Assembly: GCA_017445245.1 (NCBI GenBank)
Contig: JAFSUM010000016.1
Coordinates: 31,201 to 95,200, forward strand
Direction: 5' to 3'
Length of the DNA stretch: 64,000 nt
Source: Bacilli bacterium
GTDB taxonomy: Bacteria > Bacillota_I > Bacilli_A > RFN20 > CAG-826
Below are positions 52,563 to 59,721 of this stretch, one piece after another. The position numbers and the translations under genes are program-made. The notes under the pieces are model-generated. The model did not search any database. It was not told the origin of the DNA and worked only from the letters and a program-made list of their open reading frames with translations. The first letter of the stretch is position 1. Every line of letters begins with the position of its first letter.

Positions 52563-53953
52563 ATATCCAACGGTTTTTCTAACCGCCATTCTTTTAACGC
52601 GTTATTTGCTTTTTCATACCACCCGTTTTCAAAGAAAAAGCATTTGGTGATGTCCTCATGATAAAAGTTTCCGTCTTTAGAATAAAGAAGCCCTAAAGCC
52701 GGGCAGCCCCCGTTACAGGCTTTGTAGTACTTGCAGTTGCCACATTTATCGTTTTCTATGATTTGTTTAAATAACGGGGCCATCGCAAGGTTGAGATAGT
52801 CGCTTCCTCTCACCAGTTCTTTTAAGGGCGTTTTGAATAGGTTGCCCAAACTAATCCCGTGTTCGATAAAGTAACCGGACATCTGCAAGCACGGGACTAC
52901 TTCCCCACTGCTGGAAACGGCGATCATGCCCCTATTGCCCTTGCACATAGGAATGCGGATATTGAATTCGTCTTTGTTGCAGGCGATCGGCACCAAGGAG
53001 TAGAGCTTGAGCGAAGGATACAGCCTCACAAACTGCCACACGTCTATCACCATTTGCATATTGGAATGGATGTATTCTTTTGCGAACTTCAGCATGCATT
53101 CGTAATACTCTTCGATCGTTAGGCTAGACTGCGGGGAGTTCTTTTCCCAGCGCGGGGCTTCGGTGGTTCTGATAATGCGCATTTCGTCCACGCCCAAGCC
53201 GTTTAACAAGTGGGCGGTCTCCATCATCGTATCGACGTTCTTGCGGTTCACTTGCACCTGGGCCTTAACCCGGAACCCATTCTCAAGGCATAGCTTGATG
53301 GCTTTGATCGTTAAGCCTTCGGCCTTTGGGTGCTGTCGGATGATGTTGTGGTAGCCGACTCCGTCAAAGGAAATCTTGATCAATGGGAAGCAGCCTAATT
53401 CTTTGAAGGTATCCAGCGTCTTTTGATTTAGCAGCAAACCATTCGTGTTTAGTTCAAAGACATACATGTCCCTCTCGTAAATCGCTTTGACGATATCCAA
53501 GAAGCGATGATGAACCAAAGGCTCGCCGCCGGTTAACGTAAACGCATGGATGCCGATATCGCGCGCTTGGTCCAGAATGTCGATGATTTGCTCATAGGAG
53601 AGTTCGGTATTCAAAGGCGCGTTGTCTTTGGCGTTAAAGCAATGCAGGCAATTGAGATTGCATTTCCCGGTGATCATCAGATTCATCCTCGGGAAATAGT
53701 AATTGTCATATTCCTTTAACGCCGACCACTTAGAGGGCTCCTCCCCCTGCTTGCATTCTTCGATATAGCCTGCCGACAACAGTCGAATAAGATATGGATC
53801 TAGGGGGATATCGTGCTGGCCGTCGCAAAGCAAAAGAAGTTCGAATTCTTCTTTCGAAACGCCTAGGGCGCAGTCTATGCCTTTTCGATAGACCGCCCGA
53901 TCTACGTATTTCCATTTACGCAACGCTATATCATCCGAGAGCCTAAAGAACAT
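52559..53953 (-). CDS. Radical SAM-SPASM peptide maturase
   Basis: The 464-residue enzyme has an N-terminal ~85-residue region resembling a peptide-binding (RRE/PqqD-like) segment, the radical SAM cluster motif GKCNLNCLHCFN (CxxxCxxC near residue 95), TLTGGEPLVHHRF, and a C-terminal SPASM domain with cysteines in CKGNRG, VVPCLQMSG and CGNCKYYKACNGGCPAL for auxiliary Fe-S clusters. Relatives install thioether, C-C or epimer changes in ribosomal peptides. Cysteine- and lysine-rich precursors nearby are the likely substrates; the reaction cannot be told. TAATAT ends ten bases before the ATG (no Shine-Dalgarno). It heads the maturation/export operon. Confidence 0.9.
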   Translation of the reverse strand: MFFRLSDDIALRKWKYVDRAVYRKGIDCALGVSKEEFELLLLCDGQHDIPLDPYLIRLLSAGYIEECKQGEEPSKWSALKEYDNYYFPRMNLMITGKCNLNCLHCFNAKDNAPLNTELSYEQIIDILDQARDIGIHAFTLTGGEPLVHHRFLDIVKAIYERDMYVFELNTNGLLLNQKTLDTFKELGCFPLIKISFDGVGYHNIIRQHPKAEGLTIKAIKLCLENGFRVKAQVQVNRKNVDTMMETAHLLNGLGVDEMRIIRTTEAPRWEKNSPQSSLTIEEYYECMLKFAKEYIHSNMQMVIDVWQFVRLYPSLKLYSLVPIACNKDEFNIRIPMCKGNRGMIAVSSSGEVVPCLQMSGYFIEHGISLGNLFKTPLKELVRGSDYLNLAMAPLFKQIIENDKCGNCKYYKACNGGCPALGLLYSKDGNFYHEDITKCFFFENGWYEKANNALKEWRLEKPLDI

Positions 53954-54019
53954 GTTTGATTAAATATTAGCTAAGATTACTTCGCTTTGGCTTGGCCATA
54001 TTTACGCTGGGTGCTTAGC

Positions 54020-54053
54020 AAAAAGGGCCAGATTATCGTTTTTCTGGCACCCT
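54020..54053 (-). terminator. Terminator between precursor gene and radical SAM operon
   Basis: On the minus strand GGGTGCCAG pairs with CTGGCCC, followed by TTTTTG. It would limit read-through from the precursor at 54101, keeping precursor mRNA in excess over the enzyme operon. Confidence 0.7.
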
Positions 54054-54100
54054 TTGCTTGCAAGAGCTTCGATAGCCAACCTCAAAGCAGGTTTAAGAAA

Positions 54101-54292
54101 TCACGACTCGAATTTGGGGCGCTCCTTGGTCGAGGTGTTGCTGCATGCACCGCCGGAGATGGCTTTAAGCTGCTCTTCGTTTAGCTCGACGCCTTCGTCT
54201 TTGGCAAGCTGCACCAAATCGCAAACGTCGTCGCAGGCTTTGGCTTTGGCAATCTGCTCTTCGGTCAGGCCTTTCAATAGTTCCTTTCTCAT
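54101..54292 (-). CDS. Nif11-type leader RiPP precursor without CxxC core
   Basis: The 63-residue peptide starts MRKELLKGLTEEQIAKAKAC, has the acidic helical leader ending EEQLKAISGG, and a short core ACSNTSTKERPKFES. The leader matches the nif11-like/TIGR03798-type bacteriocin propeptide; the GG is the expected C39 cleavage site. The core has one Cys and several Ser/Thr and lacks the zinc-ribbon-like CxxC pairs of the three other precursors. AAAGGAG lies seven bases before the ATG; the longer frame to 54337 runs into the promoter. It is the nearest precursor to the maturase. Confidence 0.87.
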   Translation of the reverse strand: MRKELLKGLTEEQIAKAKACDDVCDLVQLAKDEGVELNEEQLKAISGGACSNTSTKERPKFES

Positions 54293-54330
54293 AACCGTAC
54301 TCCTTTCATGCTTATATTTTATATGCATGC

Positions 54331-54349
54331 GTGCCATAAATGTGCCACA
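54331..54349 (-). promoter_or_regulatory. Direct-repeat operator of precursor genes, copy 1
   Basis: On the minus strand TGTGGCACATTTATGGCAC shows two GTGGCA/ATGGCA half-sites 11 bases apart, 39 bases upstream of the ATG at 54292, followed by TATAAA as -10. The same element precedes all three other precursor genes. Confidence 0.7.
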
Positions 54350-54361
54350 CGCGTGATGACT

Positions 54362-55561
54362 TCACCGTTTTGGGCTTCTAGATGCCATTTCGTCTAAAGA
54401 CGATTTCTGCTGGCGGTAGAGTTCGACCACGAAATCAATGATGTCCGGCTTATAGAAATCGCTTTTCGACAAAACCCTTCTAATCTCGTCTTCAAAGCCG
54501 ATAAGCCGATCTTTGTCATACCAAGAGTAGTCCCACTCAGGATCAAGGTTGGTATAGATGAAATAAGCCAAAAGGAGGGTGGATTTATCTGGGTTAGCGA
54601 GGAACTTCTTCGCGGTGCTGCCACTGCCAAACGAACCGCCCAAGTCATACAAAGGGGCAACTCTGATATCACCGGTTTTCATGTTCTTCAAAACCGATAT
54701 GTTGCCGAAATGAAGATCGCTGACGAAGCAAAGTGATTTCAGGCAGTTTAGTTTGACAAAGAAGGTATACAGATCGGAATATCCGCCATCCTTTAGCATG
54801 TCAAGGAACCGCATGAAGGCTTTTTTATCCATCGTGTAGCCATGATAGACCTGATACATTTCGAAGGGCAAATAATGGGTAAGGGGAATTAGTTCTTCGT
54901 CAACGGAAATCATGGGAAGGGAAACGGAGGCGTATTTGCCTTCGATCTTCTCCAAGTCATATTGCAGGACTTCTTCTTTCTTAAATAGCCTTTGGGCAAG
55001 GCGCGAAGCCAAAACCTCGCCTAGCGCTTCGTCGGGACTTTCGTCATGAATGCCCATTTTGTATAGCCTTGGGCCTTTCTTTTCGTCATAGATCCAGCCT
55101 TTGACGCCCCAGCCGGCGGTAACGATATCCGGCACGTTCAAATCCACGCAGGACAGTGCTTCATAATCGCCGCGGAGGATAGCTCTAGCGAAGGAGTCGT
55201 CCCATGTGTTAACGAAGAAATTGATGTCTTCATAACGGAGATTCTCCCCGGGCTTTTTGTACCAATAATGATTGGATAAGGATAGCCCGTGCCCTTTGAA
55301 GGATAGGCTGAAACCGTTGCGGCAATGCGTGGCTTTTAGTATCTCTTTATAGCCGCGCCTTTCCGCGGGAATCGTCCTTGTATGAATGAATCTAGAGAGC
55401 CTGTCGTTGATCTCTTTGTCGGTGCCGTTGATGCCATGTGGGGCCTTATCGAAGTGCTCGAGCTTCTCGATAAACGTGACTTTGCTCTTTCTAAAGTCCA
55501 CGTGAAAAGAAAGGACTTCGTCGTTCTTGCACATCAGGATATAGGTGTTCTTTCTGTTCAT
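54362..55561 (-). CDS. HipA/CtkA-like protein kinase-fold protein
   Basis: The 399-residue protein has the HipA-family C-terminal signature: FVSDLHFGNISVLKN (catalytic D..H..N loop) and VAPLYDLGGSFGSG (DFG-like metal site), with GVKGWIYDEKKGPRLYKMGI as the likely nucleotide-binding strand-loop. HipA kinases phosphorylate translation proteins and act as toxins with HipB; no HipB is adjacent, so a CtkA-like stand-alone kinase is possible. It lies nine bases after a truncated AbiEii-like gene and ends just 12 bases before the operator of precursor 54101, so it looks inserted among the precursor genes. Confidence 0.78.
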   Translation of the reverse strand: MNRKNTYILMCKNDEVLSFHVDFRKSKVTFIEKLEHFDKAPHGINGTDKEINDRLSRFIHTRTIPAERRGYKEILKATHCRNGFSLSFKGHGLSLSNHYWYKKPGENLRYEDINFFVNTWDDSFARAILRGDYEALSCVDLNVPDIVTAGWGVKGWIYDEKKGPRLYKMGIHDESPDEALGEVLASRLAQRLFKKEEVLQYDLEKIEGKYASVSLPMISVDEELIPLTHYLPFEMYQVYHGYTMDKKAFMRFLDMLKDGGYSDLYTFFVKLNCLKSLCFVSDLHFGNISVLKNMKTGDIRVAPLYDLGGSFGSGSTAKKFLANPDKSTLLLAYFIYTNLDPEWDYSWYDKDRLIGFEDEIRRVLSKSDFYKPDIIDFVVELYRQQKSSLDEMASRSPKR

Positions 55562-55569
55562 GGTCTCTA

Positions 55570-56061
55570 TTAGTTTAAATGCGCGGACATGTATTGATTC
55601 ATTCGTTGGATCATTTCGCCTGCATTTAGGTTAAGCCCTGCTTGGATCAAAGGGAAATAATAGCCGTGGCTAAACTGTTTATTCGGCTTGATTTCGTATT
55701 GATATCCATCGATTTGCATCCCTGGGTTTTGCCTTGTGGCGTTTTCAAGAGAAAGGATGACGGCCAGGTACTTCTTCAGTTCGTCGATGTCCACCTCAAG
55801 CTGGCTGATGGAATATGCGTCGACGAGGTGTTTATATGGCCTTTTCAGCTCGCTTGTTATCGCGAGGATTTTGTCGGCAAAGGCATACTCGAGAGGAGCC
55901 CTTAGGAATGTGAAGTCTTCTTTCACGATCGATGGGCCTCTATATTCTTTGGGAGAGACCTCGTAAAACAGATCCCCATTTGTGCCTTCTATGGAAATCT
56001 CGTCGATTTCCTTTCCTTTTAAGGAGATGGAAACGCGCAGGCCTAATGGATGCTGGATAAA
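55570..56061 (-). pseudogene. AbiEii/AbiGii-type nucleotidyltransferase, 5'-truncated
   Basis: The frame from 56061 has no start codon after an in-frame TAG. It reads FIQHPLGLRVSISLKGKEID, then YRGPSIVKEDFTFLRAPLEY, AFADKILAITSELKRPYKHL, and ends at 55570. This is the C-terminal half of the AbiEii/AbiGii toxin family (residues around the A-DK-A..KR-KD-YD motif). The N-terminal nucleotidyltransferase core is missing, so the gene is a remnant; a 118-residue protein from the ATG at 55926 would not be active. It shares orientation with the HipA-like gene and may have been a unit with it. Confidence 0.65.
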
Positions 56062-56127
56062 CTATTTCGTTAAATTTTTGAATAAGTGACTTTGAGCAAC
56101 GGCAAATGCGCTTCAGTTGTACAAAAT

Positions 56128-56412
56128 CTACTTATTAACGATCCAGACAAAGCCGCAATCCTGGCAGGTGTTATTCCACCATTCGGCAATAGAGTTTTCG
56201 TTATATTTGGTCTTAATCTTCTTAGAACCGCATTTTGGGCATGTAAAGTCTGGGGTGCTCGTGCAGATGCCGCCATTAACTGCTTCCAGTTGCTCGTCGG
56301 TGAGTTCGATGCCTTCTTGTTTAGCCAAAGCCAATAACTCTCCTTGATTCTTACATGCTTTGACTTTGGCAATTTGTTCCTCAGTTAATCCTTTAAGGAA
56401 TTCTTCCTTCAT
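56128..56412 (-). CDS. Nif11-type leader RiPP precursor with CxxC core
   Basis: The 94-residue peptide starts MKEEFLKGLTEEQIAKVKAC, with a leader ending DEQLEAVNGG and a 45-residue core beginning ICTSTPDF. The core has CPKCG and CQDCG pairs separated by ~24 residues with Lys/Asn/Trp-rich sequence, the pattern of a zinc-ribbon knuckle, and ends GFVWIVNK. GGAGG lies nine bases before the ATG. Whether the cysteines bind metal or are modified by the radical SAM enzyme is open. Confidence 0.88.
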   Translation of the reverse strand: MKEEFLKGLTEEQIAKVKACKNQGELLALAKQEGIELTDEQLEAVNGGICTSTPDFTCPKCGSKKIKTKYNENSIAEWWNNTCQDCGFVWIVNK

Positions 56413-56453
56413 GATCAAAATCCTCCGTTGTTATTGCTAGATTATCAAATCCC

Positions 56454-56472
56454 TTGTCACGAATGTGCCACA
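56454..56472 (-). promoter_or_regulatory. Direct-repeat operator of precursor genes, copy 2
   Basis: On the minus strand TGTGGCACATTCGTGACAA, 42 bases upstream of the ATG at 56412, followed after nine bases by an extended -10 TGATAATCT. No consensus -35 is present, so activation by a protein bound here is likely (inference). Confidence 0.72.
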
Positions 56473-56586
56473 AAAGAAAACACATCAATAGACGGCTATC
56501 TGCGCTGGGCAATTTTTTGCACGCCCAGGGGGATAAGTGGATTTGGACGACGACAACATGTGATTGTCTGATTTGATCTATCCCAC

Positions 56587-56645
56587 TTTTGTCTAAGTTT
56601 ACCTATCCATATTTGTTGCATCCCCACCTGTCCGCAAACAAAAAC
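56587..56645. repeat. Degenerate copy of 65-bp interspersed repeat
   Basis: TTTTGTCTAA starts this copy, followed by sequence that aligns with gaps to the copies at 57564 and 62581 (shared CTATCCATATTTGT-like and GTCCGCAAAC-like parts). The preceding ~50 bases also resemble those before 57564 (GACAA.ATGTG.TT.TCTGATT.GATC). Confidence 0.5.
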
Positions 56646-56684
56646 CGAGATATTTCACTCGGTCATGATTGGGTGTTTAGAACA

Positions 56685-56978
56685 TTAATGGGGGTTGTAG
56701 TTCTCCGACCATTTATAGCCACACTTTTTGCACTTGCGCGTGTTACCGTCTTTTTTGATGTCGTTAGAGCCACATTCCGGGCAATCATTTGGATTAATAT
56801 AATCTCCGATATCCGAAACGACACTGCAGGCTCCCCCGCCGGAGATGGCTTGCAGTTGCTCGTCGGTGAGTTCGATGCCTTCGGCTTTCGCCGTGGCCAA
56901 AAGCTCGTCGCTGTTCTTGCACGCTTTGGCTTTTGCGATTTGCTCTTCGGTTAATCCCTTAAACAACTCTTCCTTCAT
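56685..56978 (-). CDS. Nif11-type leader RiPP precursor with CxxC core
   Basis: The 97-residue peptide starts MKEELFKGLTEEQIAKAKAC. Its leader ends DEQLQAISGG, and the core (GACSVVSDIGDYINPND) continues with CPECGSNDIKK and CKKCGYKWSENYNPH. Two CxxC pairs 15 residues apart make a compact zinc-ribbon-like pattern. GGGAGG lies about nine bases before the ATG. The region upstream of the start is nearly identical to that of the gene at 57390, indicating recent tandem duplication. Confidence 0.88.
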   Translation of the reverse strand: MKEELFKGLTEEQIAKAKACKNSDELLATAKAEGIELTDEQLQAISGGGACSVVSDIGDYINPNDCPECGSNDIKKDGNTRKCKKCGYKWSENYNPH

Positions 56979-57019
56979 GATCAAAGTCCTCCCTTGTTAT
57001 TGTTAGATTACCAAATCAC

Positions 57020-57038
57020 TTGCCACAAATGCGCCACA
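57020..57038 (-). promoter_or_regulatory. Direct-repeat operator of precursor genes, copy 3
   Basis: On the minus strand TGTGGCGCATTTGTGGCAA, 42 bases upstream of the ATG at 56978. Two GTGGC half-sites are 11 bases apart; an extended -10 TGGTAATCT follows after nine bases. Confidence 0.75.
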
Positions 57039-57120
57039 AAAGAAAACCGTCTTTATGTGATGGACGGCTATCTGTGCTGGATAAATCTTCTTGTTCGATT
57101 CTAATATGTCCGTGTTTGTA

Positions 57121-57390
57121 TTATAGAGACCACTCGTGACCACATTGATTACATTTATAAGTTGAGCAACCACTCACTTGATAAATTGGCAATTTTCTAT
57201 AATCTTTTGAACCGCAGATTGGACATTTAAAACTTGAGAAACATCCACCACCACTGACTTCTTCAATTTGTTCATCCGTTAATTCAATGCCTTCTTCTTT
57301 GGCCATCGCTAAAAGGTCATCTTGGTTTTTGCATGCCTTCGCTTTTGCGATTTGCTCTTCGGTTAATCCCTTAAACAACTCTTCCTTCAT
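57121..57390 (-). CDS. Nif11-type leader RiPP precursor with CxxC core
   Basis: The 89-residue peptide starts MKEELFKGLTEEQIAKAKAC. The leader ends DEQIEEVSGG, and the core reads GCFSSFKCPICGSKDYRK, then a Tyr/Ser stretch, and CNQCGHEWSL at the end. As in its two neighbours, two CxxC pairs are present, here with additional cysteines between (SGCSTYKC). The gene has lower GC than its paralogs. GGGAGG and operator spacing are identical to the gene at 56978. Confidence 0.88.
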   Translation of the reverse strand: MKEELFKGLTEEQIAKAKACKNQDDLLAMAKEEGIELTDEQIEEVSGGGCFSSFKCPICGSKDYRKLPIYQVSGCSTYKCNQCGHEWSL

Positions 57391-57431
57391 GATCAAAGTC
57401 CTCCCTTGTTATTGTTAGATTACCAAATCAC

Positions 57432-57450
57432 TTGTCACAAATGCGCCACA
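57432..57450 (-). promoter_or_regulatory. Direct-repeat operator of precursor genes, copy 4
   Basis: On the minus strand TGTGGCGCATTTGTGACAA, 42 bases upstream of the ATG at 57390, with extended -10 TGGTAATCT at 57417-57425. Confidence 0.75.
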
Positions 57451-57563
57451 ACAAAAGACCTCCGAAAAGGCACAATCTATATTGGACAACTCGTTTTATA
57501 CAAAACCGAATAAGTAGCTTTGGCCAACGACAAGACATGTGGTTATCTGATTCGATCCAACCG

Positions 57564-57628
57564 TTTTGTCTAAAGACTTCCATCCACTATTTTGTCGTAC
57601 CATCTCTTGTTCGCGAACCCCTAAAAAG
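57564..57628. repeat. 65-bp interspersed repeat, copy A
   Basis: This stretch matches 62581-62645 at 60 of 65 positions, from TTTTGTCTAAAGACTTCC to CCCCTAAAAAG, and includes the palindrome GTTCGCGAAC. It is non-coding as far as I can tell and may be a remnant end of a mobile element. Confidence 0.75.
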
Positions 57629-57752
57629 AAAGATCAAGCTTTCGCCCGACCCCTTACTAGAATGGCTCGCTCGTCTCAAACAAGGCCTGCTTTTCTAGCT
57701 TCATCGTCTTAATCCAATGCTTGCCAGGTTTGGTTGAAGTGGTTGACCCTGT

Positions 57753-58706
57753 TTATTTCTTTTTTGACGACCAAATTGGATTATCGTAACTATCGCCGAT
57801 GTTTATTAAATAGTTTTCTAGATAAATGTCATAAAGAATGTCGAGGGGAACGCTTTCGGCACCATATCTATCAGAGAGCATTTTGATGATATCGACAGGA
57901 ATGTATATATCATCGTCTTTATAGTAAAATTTCGATTCCATTTTGGCCAATGACGCAATGGCGTTTTTTACCCTAGGAAATTCGAAATCAGGCGATTTCT
58001 TATAATAGTTTTCAATGACTCTATTTACGCGTTTATTTGTCAAATTATGAAGGAACCTTAAAAGCTGGCAAATCCCAAAACTAATCGCGATTATCAATAT
58101 CAAGGATACGGGCCATGGAATGTATTTATCGGTGTAATAATGATCATTCCATTCTTTTAAGATAATGACCATGATGAGGTAAATAACCATATATATGGTT
58201 ACAGGAATGATTGAAATGAACGAAAAAGAAAACTTGATGTGTGTATCGGGAATAACCAATACAAATAGCAAAGTAATTAAAAGCGGGTTAATGGTGTGCG
58301 TGAATAATTTAGAGTTCGTAAGCATAGCTTTTACAAACCCTTGATAAGCACTGATGATGGTTATGGCGACAAAGAAAGTCAAAAACACTCCAACGGCGCC
58401 GACATACATCACGATCACAATCCAAGAAGGAAGTTTATACCTATCTCTTCTTAGGCCATCGATTTGGAAAGGAAGGCACATGGCGGCGGAAAAAGCGGCG
58501 ATGATGTTCGAGATGGTCGTAAACATTTTAAAAGTGCCGACGCCCGCCTCTGAACTCCCGCTATGAAAATAGTCCGATAAGCTCAAAGATAAGGCGACGA
58601 AAGTCATCACGATGACCAATGAACTGATGACAATCCCAGAGATAAAACGCATTTTGTTGAATTTTCTAGCGTTAACAACTGGTTTATCTTTCATTACTCG
58701 CATCAT
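57753..58706 (-). CDS. Polytopic membrane protein, possibly Pr6Pr/FAR-17a-like
   Basis: The 317-residue protein has six membrane segments in residues ~20-230 and a soluble C-terminal ~85 residues. MFTTISNIIAAFSAAMCLPF and FTHTINPLLITLLFVLV resemble the Pr6Pr family of bacterial membrane proteins of unknown role. The soluble tail (SDFEFPRVKNAIASLAKMES and YKDDDIYIPVDIIKMLSDR) is not recognised. TATGAT ends three bases before the ATG, and the gene is divergent from the YwaF-like gene at 58744. Confidence 0.6.
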   Translation of the reverse strand: MMRVMKDKPVVNARKFNKMRFISGIVISSLVIVMTFVALSLSLSDYFHSGSSEAGVGTFKMFTTISNIIAAFSAAMCLPFQIDGLRRDRYKLPSWIVIVMYVGAVGVFLTFFVAITIISAYQGFVKAMLTNSKLFTHTINPLLITLLFVLVIPDTHIKFSFSFISIIPVTIYMVIYLIMVIILKEWNDHYYTDKYIPWPVSLILIIAISFGICQLLRFLHNLTNKRVNRVIENYYKKSPDFEFPRVKNAIASLAKMESKFYYKDDDIYIPVDIIKMLSDRYGAESVPLDILYDIYLENYLINIGDSYDNPIWSSKKK

Positions 58707-58743
58707 TTTATCATAGCTAACACGCGCACTATAATATGCGTGA

Positions 58744-59535
58744 ATGGAAGACTTTCTTCATTTTCTCCAAGGAACAATGGAAGAACCCGAGGTCGTTTCT
58801 TGGTTCCATTTTATCGCATTAATTCCAATTATCGCTTTAGCGATATTAATTCCCCTGCTCTTTAAAAACGCGGAAGAAAAAACATATAAAAGGATCCTAT
58901 TAATCTTTTGGGTTGTTCTGATTGTCTTAGAAATTTTTAAGCAATTGATTAAATCGTTTCACTACGGAGATCCATCTTACTGGGAATATAGCGTTCGTGA
59001 TTTCCCGTTCAGCATATGCTCAATGGTTTATTATTTCATTCCAATCATTTTGTTTGTTAAGAGAGAAAGGCATCCAAAGATCGTCGATGCCGCTACTGGA
59101 TATTTATGTTTGATTTCTTTAGCCGCAGGCATTGCCGTTTGTGTTTACACAAAAATGGCCACATCAACTTTAATTTATATCAACATCCAGACCTTCATCC
59201 ATCATGGTTCTCAAGTGGTCCTTGGCGTTTTCGTTTACGTCTGGAACAGAAAGAACATCACGATCAAAACGGTATATAGAAGTTTGATTGCGTTTGCCAT
59301 TACGGCGGTGATCGCGATTCTTATCAACGTAGCTTTCTATCCGCGCTTTATTAATATGTTCTTCATAAATCCAACAAGGATTACTAATTTACCGATAGGA
59401 AATATCGTTCAAGAAAAAGCAGGATATCCCGTATATCTGCTTGCTTTCTTATCCGTTACCGCATTAATGACTTTCTTAACTTATTTCGTTGAAACTTCCA
59501 TATATAAAGCGGTAATAAAAAGGTCTAACGGTTAG
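58744..59535 (+). CDS. YwaF/TMEM164-like integral membrane protein
   Basis: The 263-residue protein has seven membrane segments. FPFSICSMVYYFIPIILF and QTFIHHGSQVVLGVFVYV fit the YwaF (TIGR02206-like) family, in which a conserved His-rich loop lies between segments. The family's role is unknown in bacteria (TMEM164 relatives act on ether lipids). A perfect TATAAT ends eight bases before the ATG with no Shine-Dalgarno, so the mRNA is probably leaderless. Confidence 0.7.
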   Translation: MEDFLHFLQGTMEEPEVVSWFHFIALIPIIALAILIPLLFKNAEEKTYKRILLIFWVVLIVLEIFKQLIKSFHYGDPSYWEYSVRDFPFSICSMVYYFIPIILFVKRERHPKIVDAATGYLCLISLAAGIAVCVYTKMATSTLIYINIQTFIHHGSQVVLGVFVYVWNRKNITIKTVYRSLIAFAITAVIAILINVAFYPRFINMFFINPTRITNLPIGNIVQEKAGYPVYLLAFLSVTALMTFLTYFVETSIYKAVIKRSNG

Positions 59536-59577
59536 TTAGGTCTTGGCTATTGGATAGAGTTTTGTCCAACATAAAAA

Positions 59578-59721
59578 ATGCGAAAGATAAAATCCGGCAA
59601 CATAGTTGTCCTTTTTTTCGGCTCTCTGTTTTTCGCGATTCTCCTTGGCCTGGGGGGCGAAAGGAAGAAGCAAATCGCCTTACCGGAAAGAGTATCTACG
59701 CTAGGCGTTGATCTGTTTTAG
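59578..59721 (+). CDS. Possible 47-residue single-TM membrane peptide
   Basis: The frame reads MRKIKSGNIVVLFFGSLFFA and ILLGLGGERKKQIALPERVS to a TAG at 59719. A basic start, one hydrophobic helix (about 9-26) and a basic tail give the look of a true small membrane protein. CATAAA lies just before the ATG, consistent with the leaderless pattern. Its end overlaps the 3' end of the S41 lipoprotein on the other strand. Could also be chance. Confidence 0.35.
   Translation: MRKIKSGNIVVLFFGSLFFAILLGLGGERKKQIALPERVSTLGVDLF

Noticed and set aside
57640..57752. Short minus-strand frame (MKLEKQALFETSEPF) beside repeat copy A
   Set aside because: Only 15 codons with no ribosome binding site; too short to call, possibly decayed sequence.
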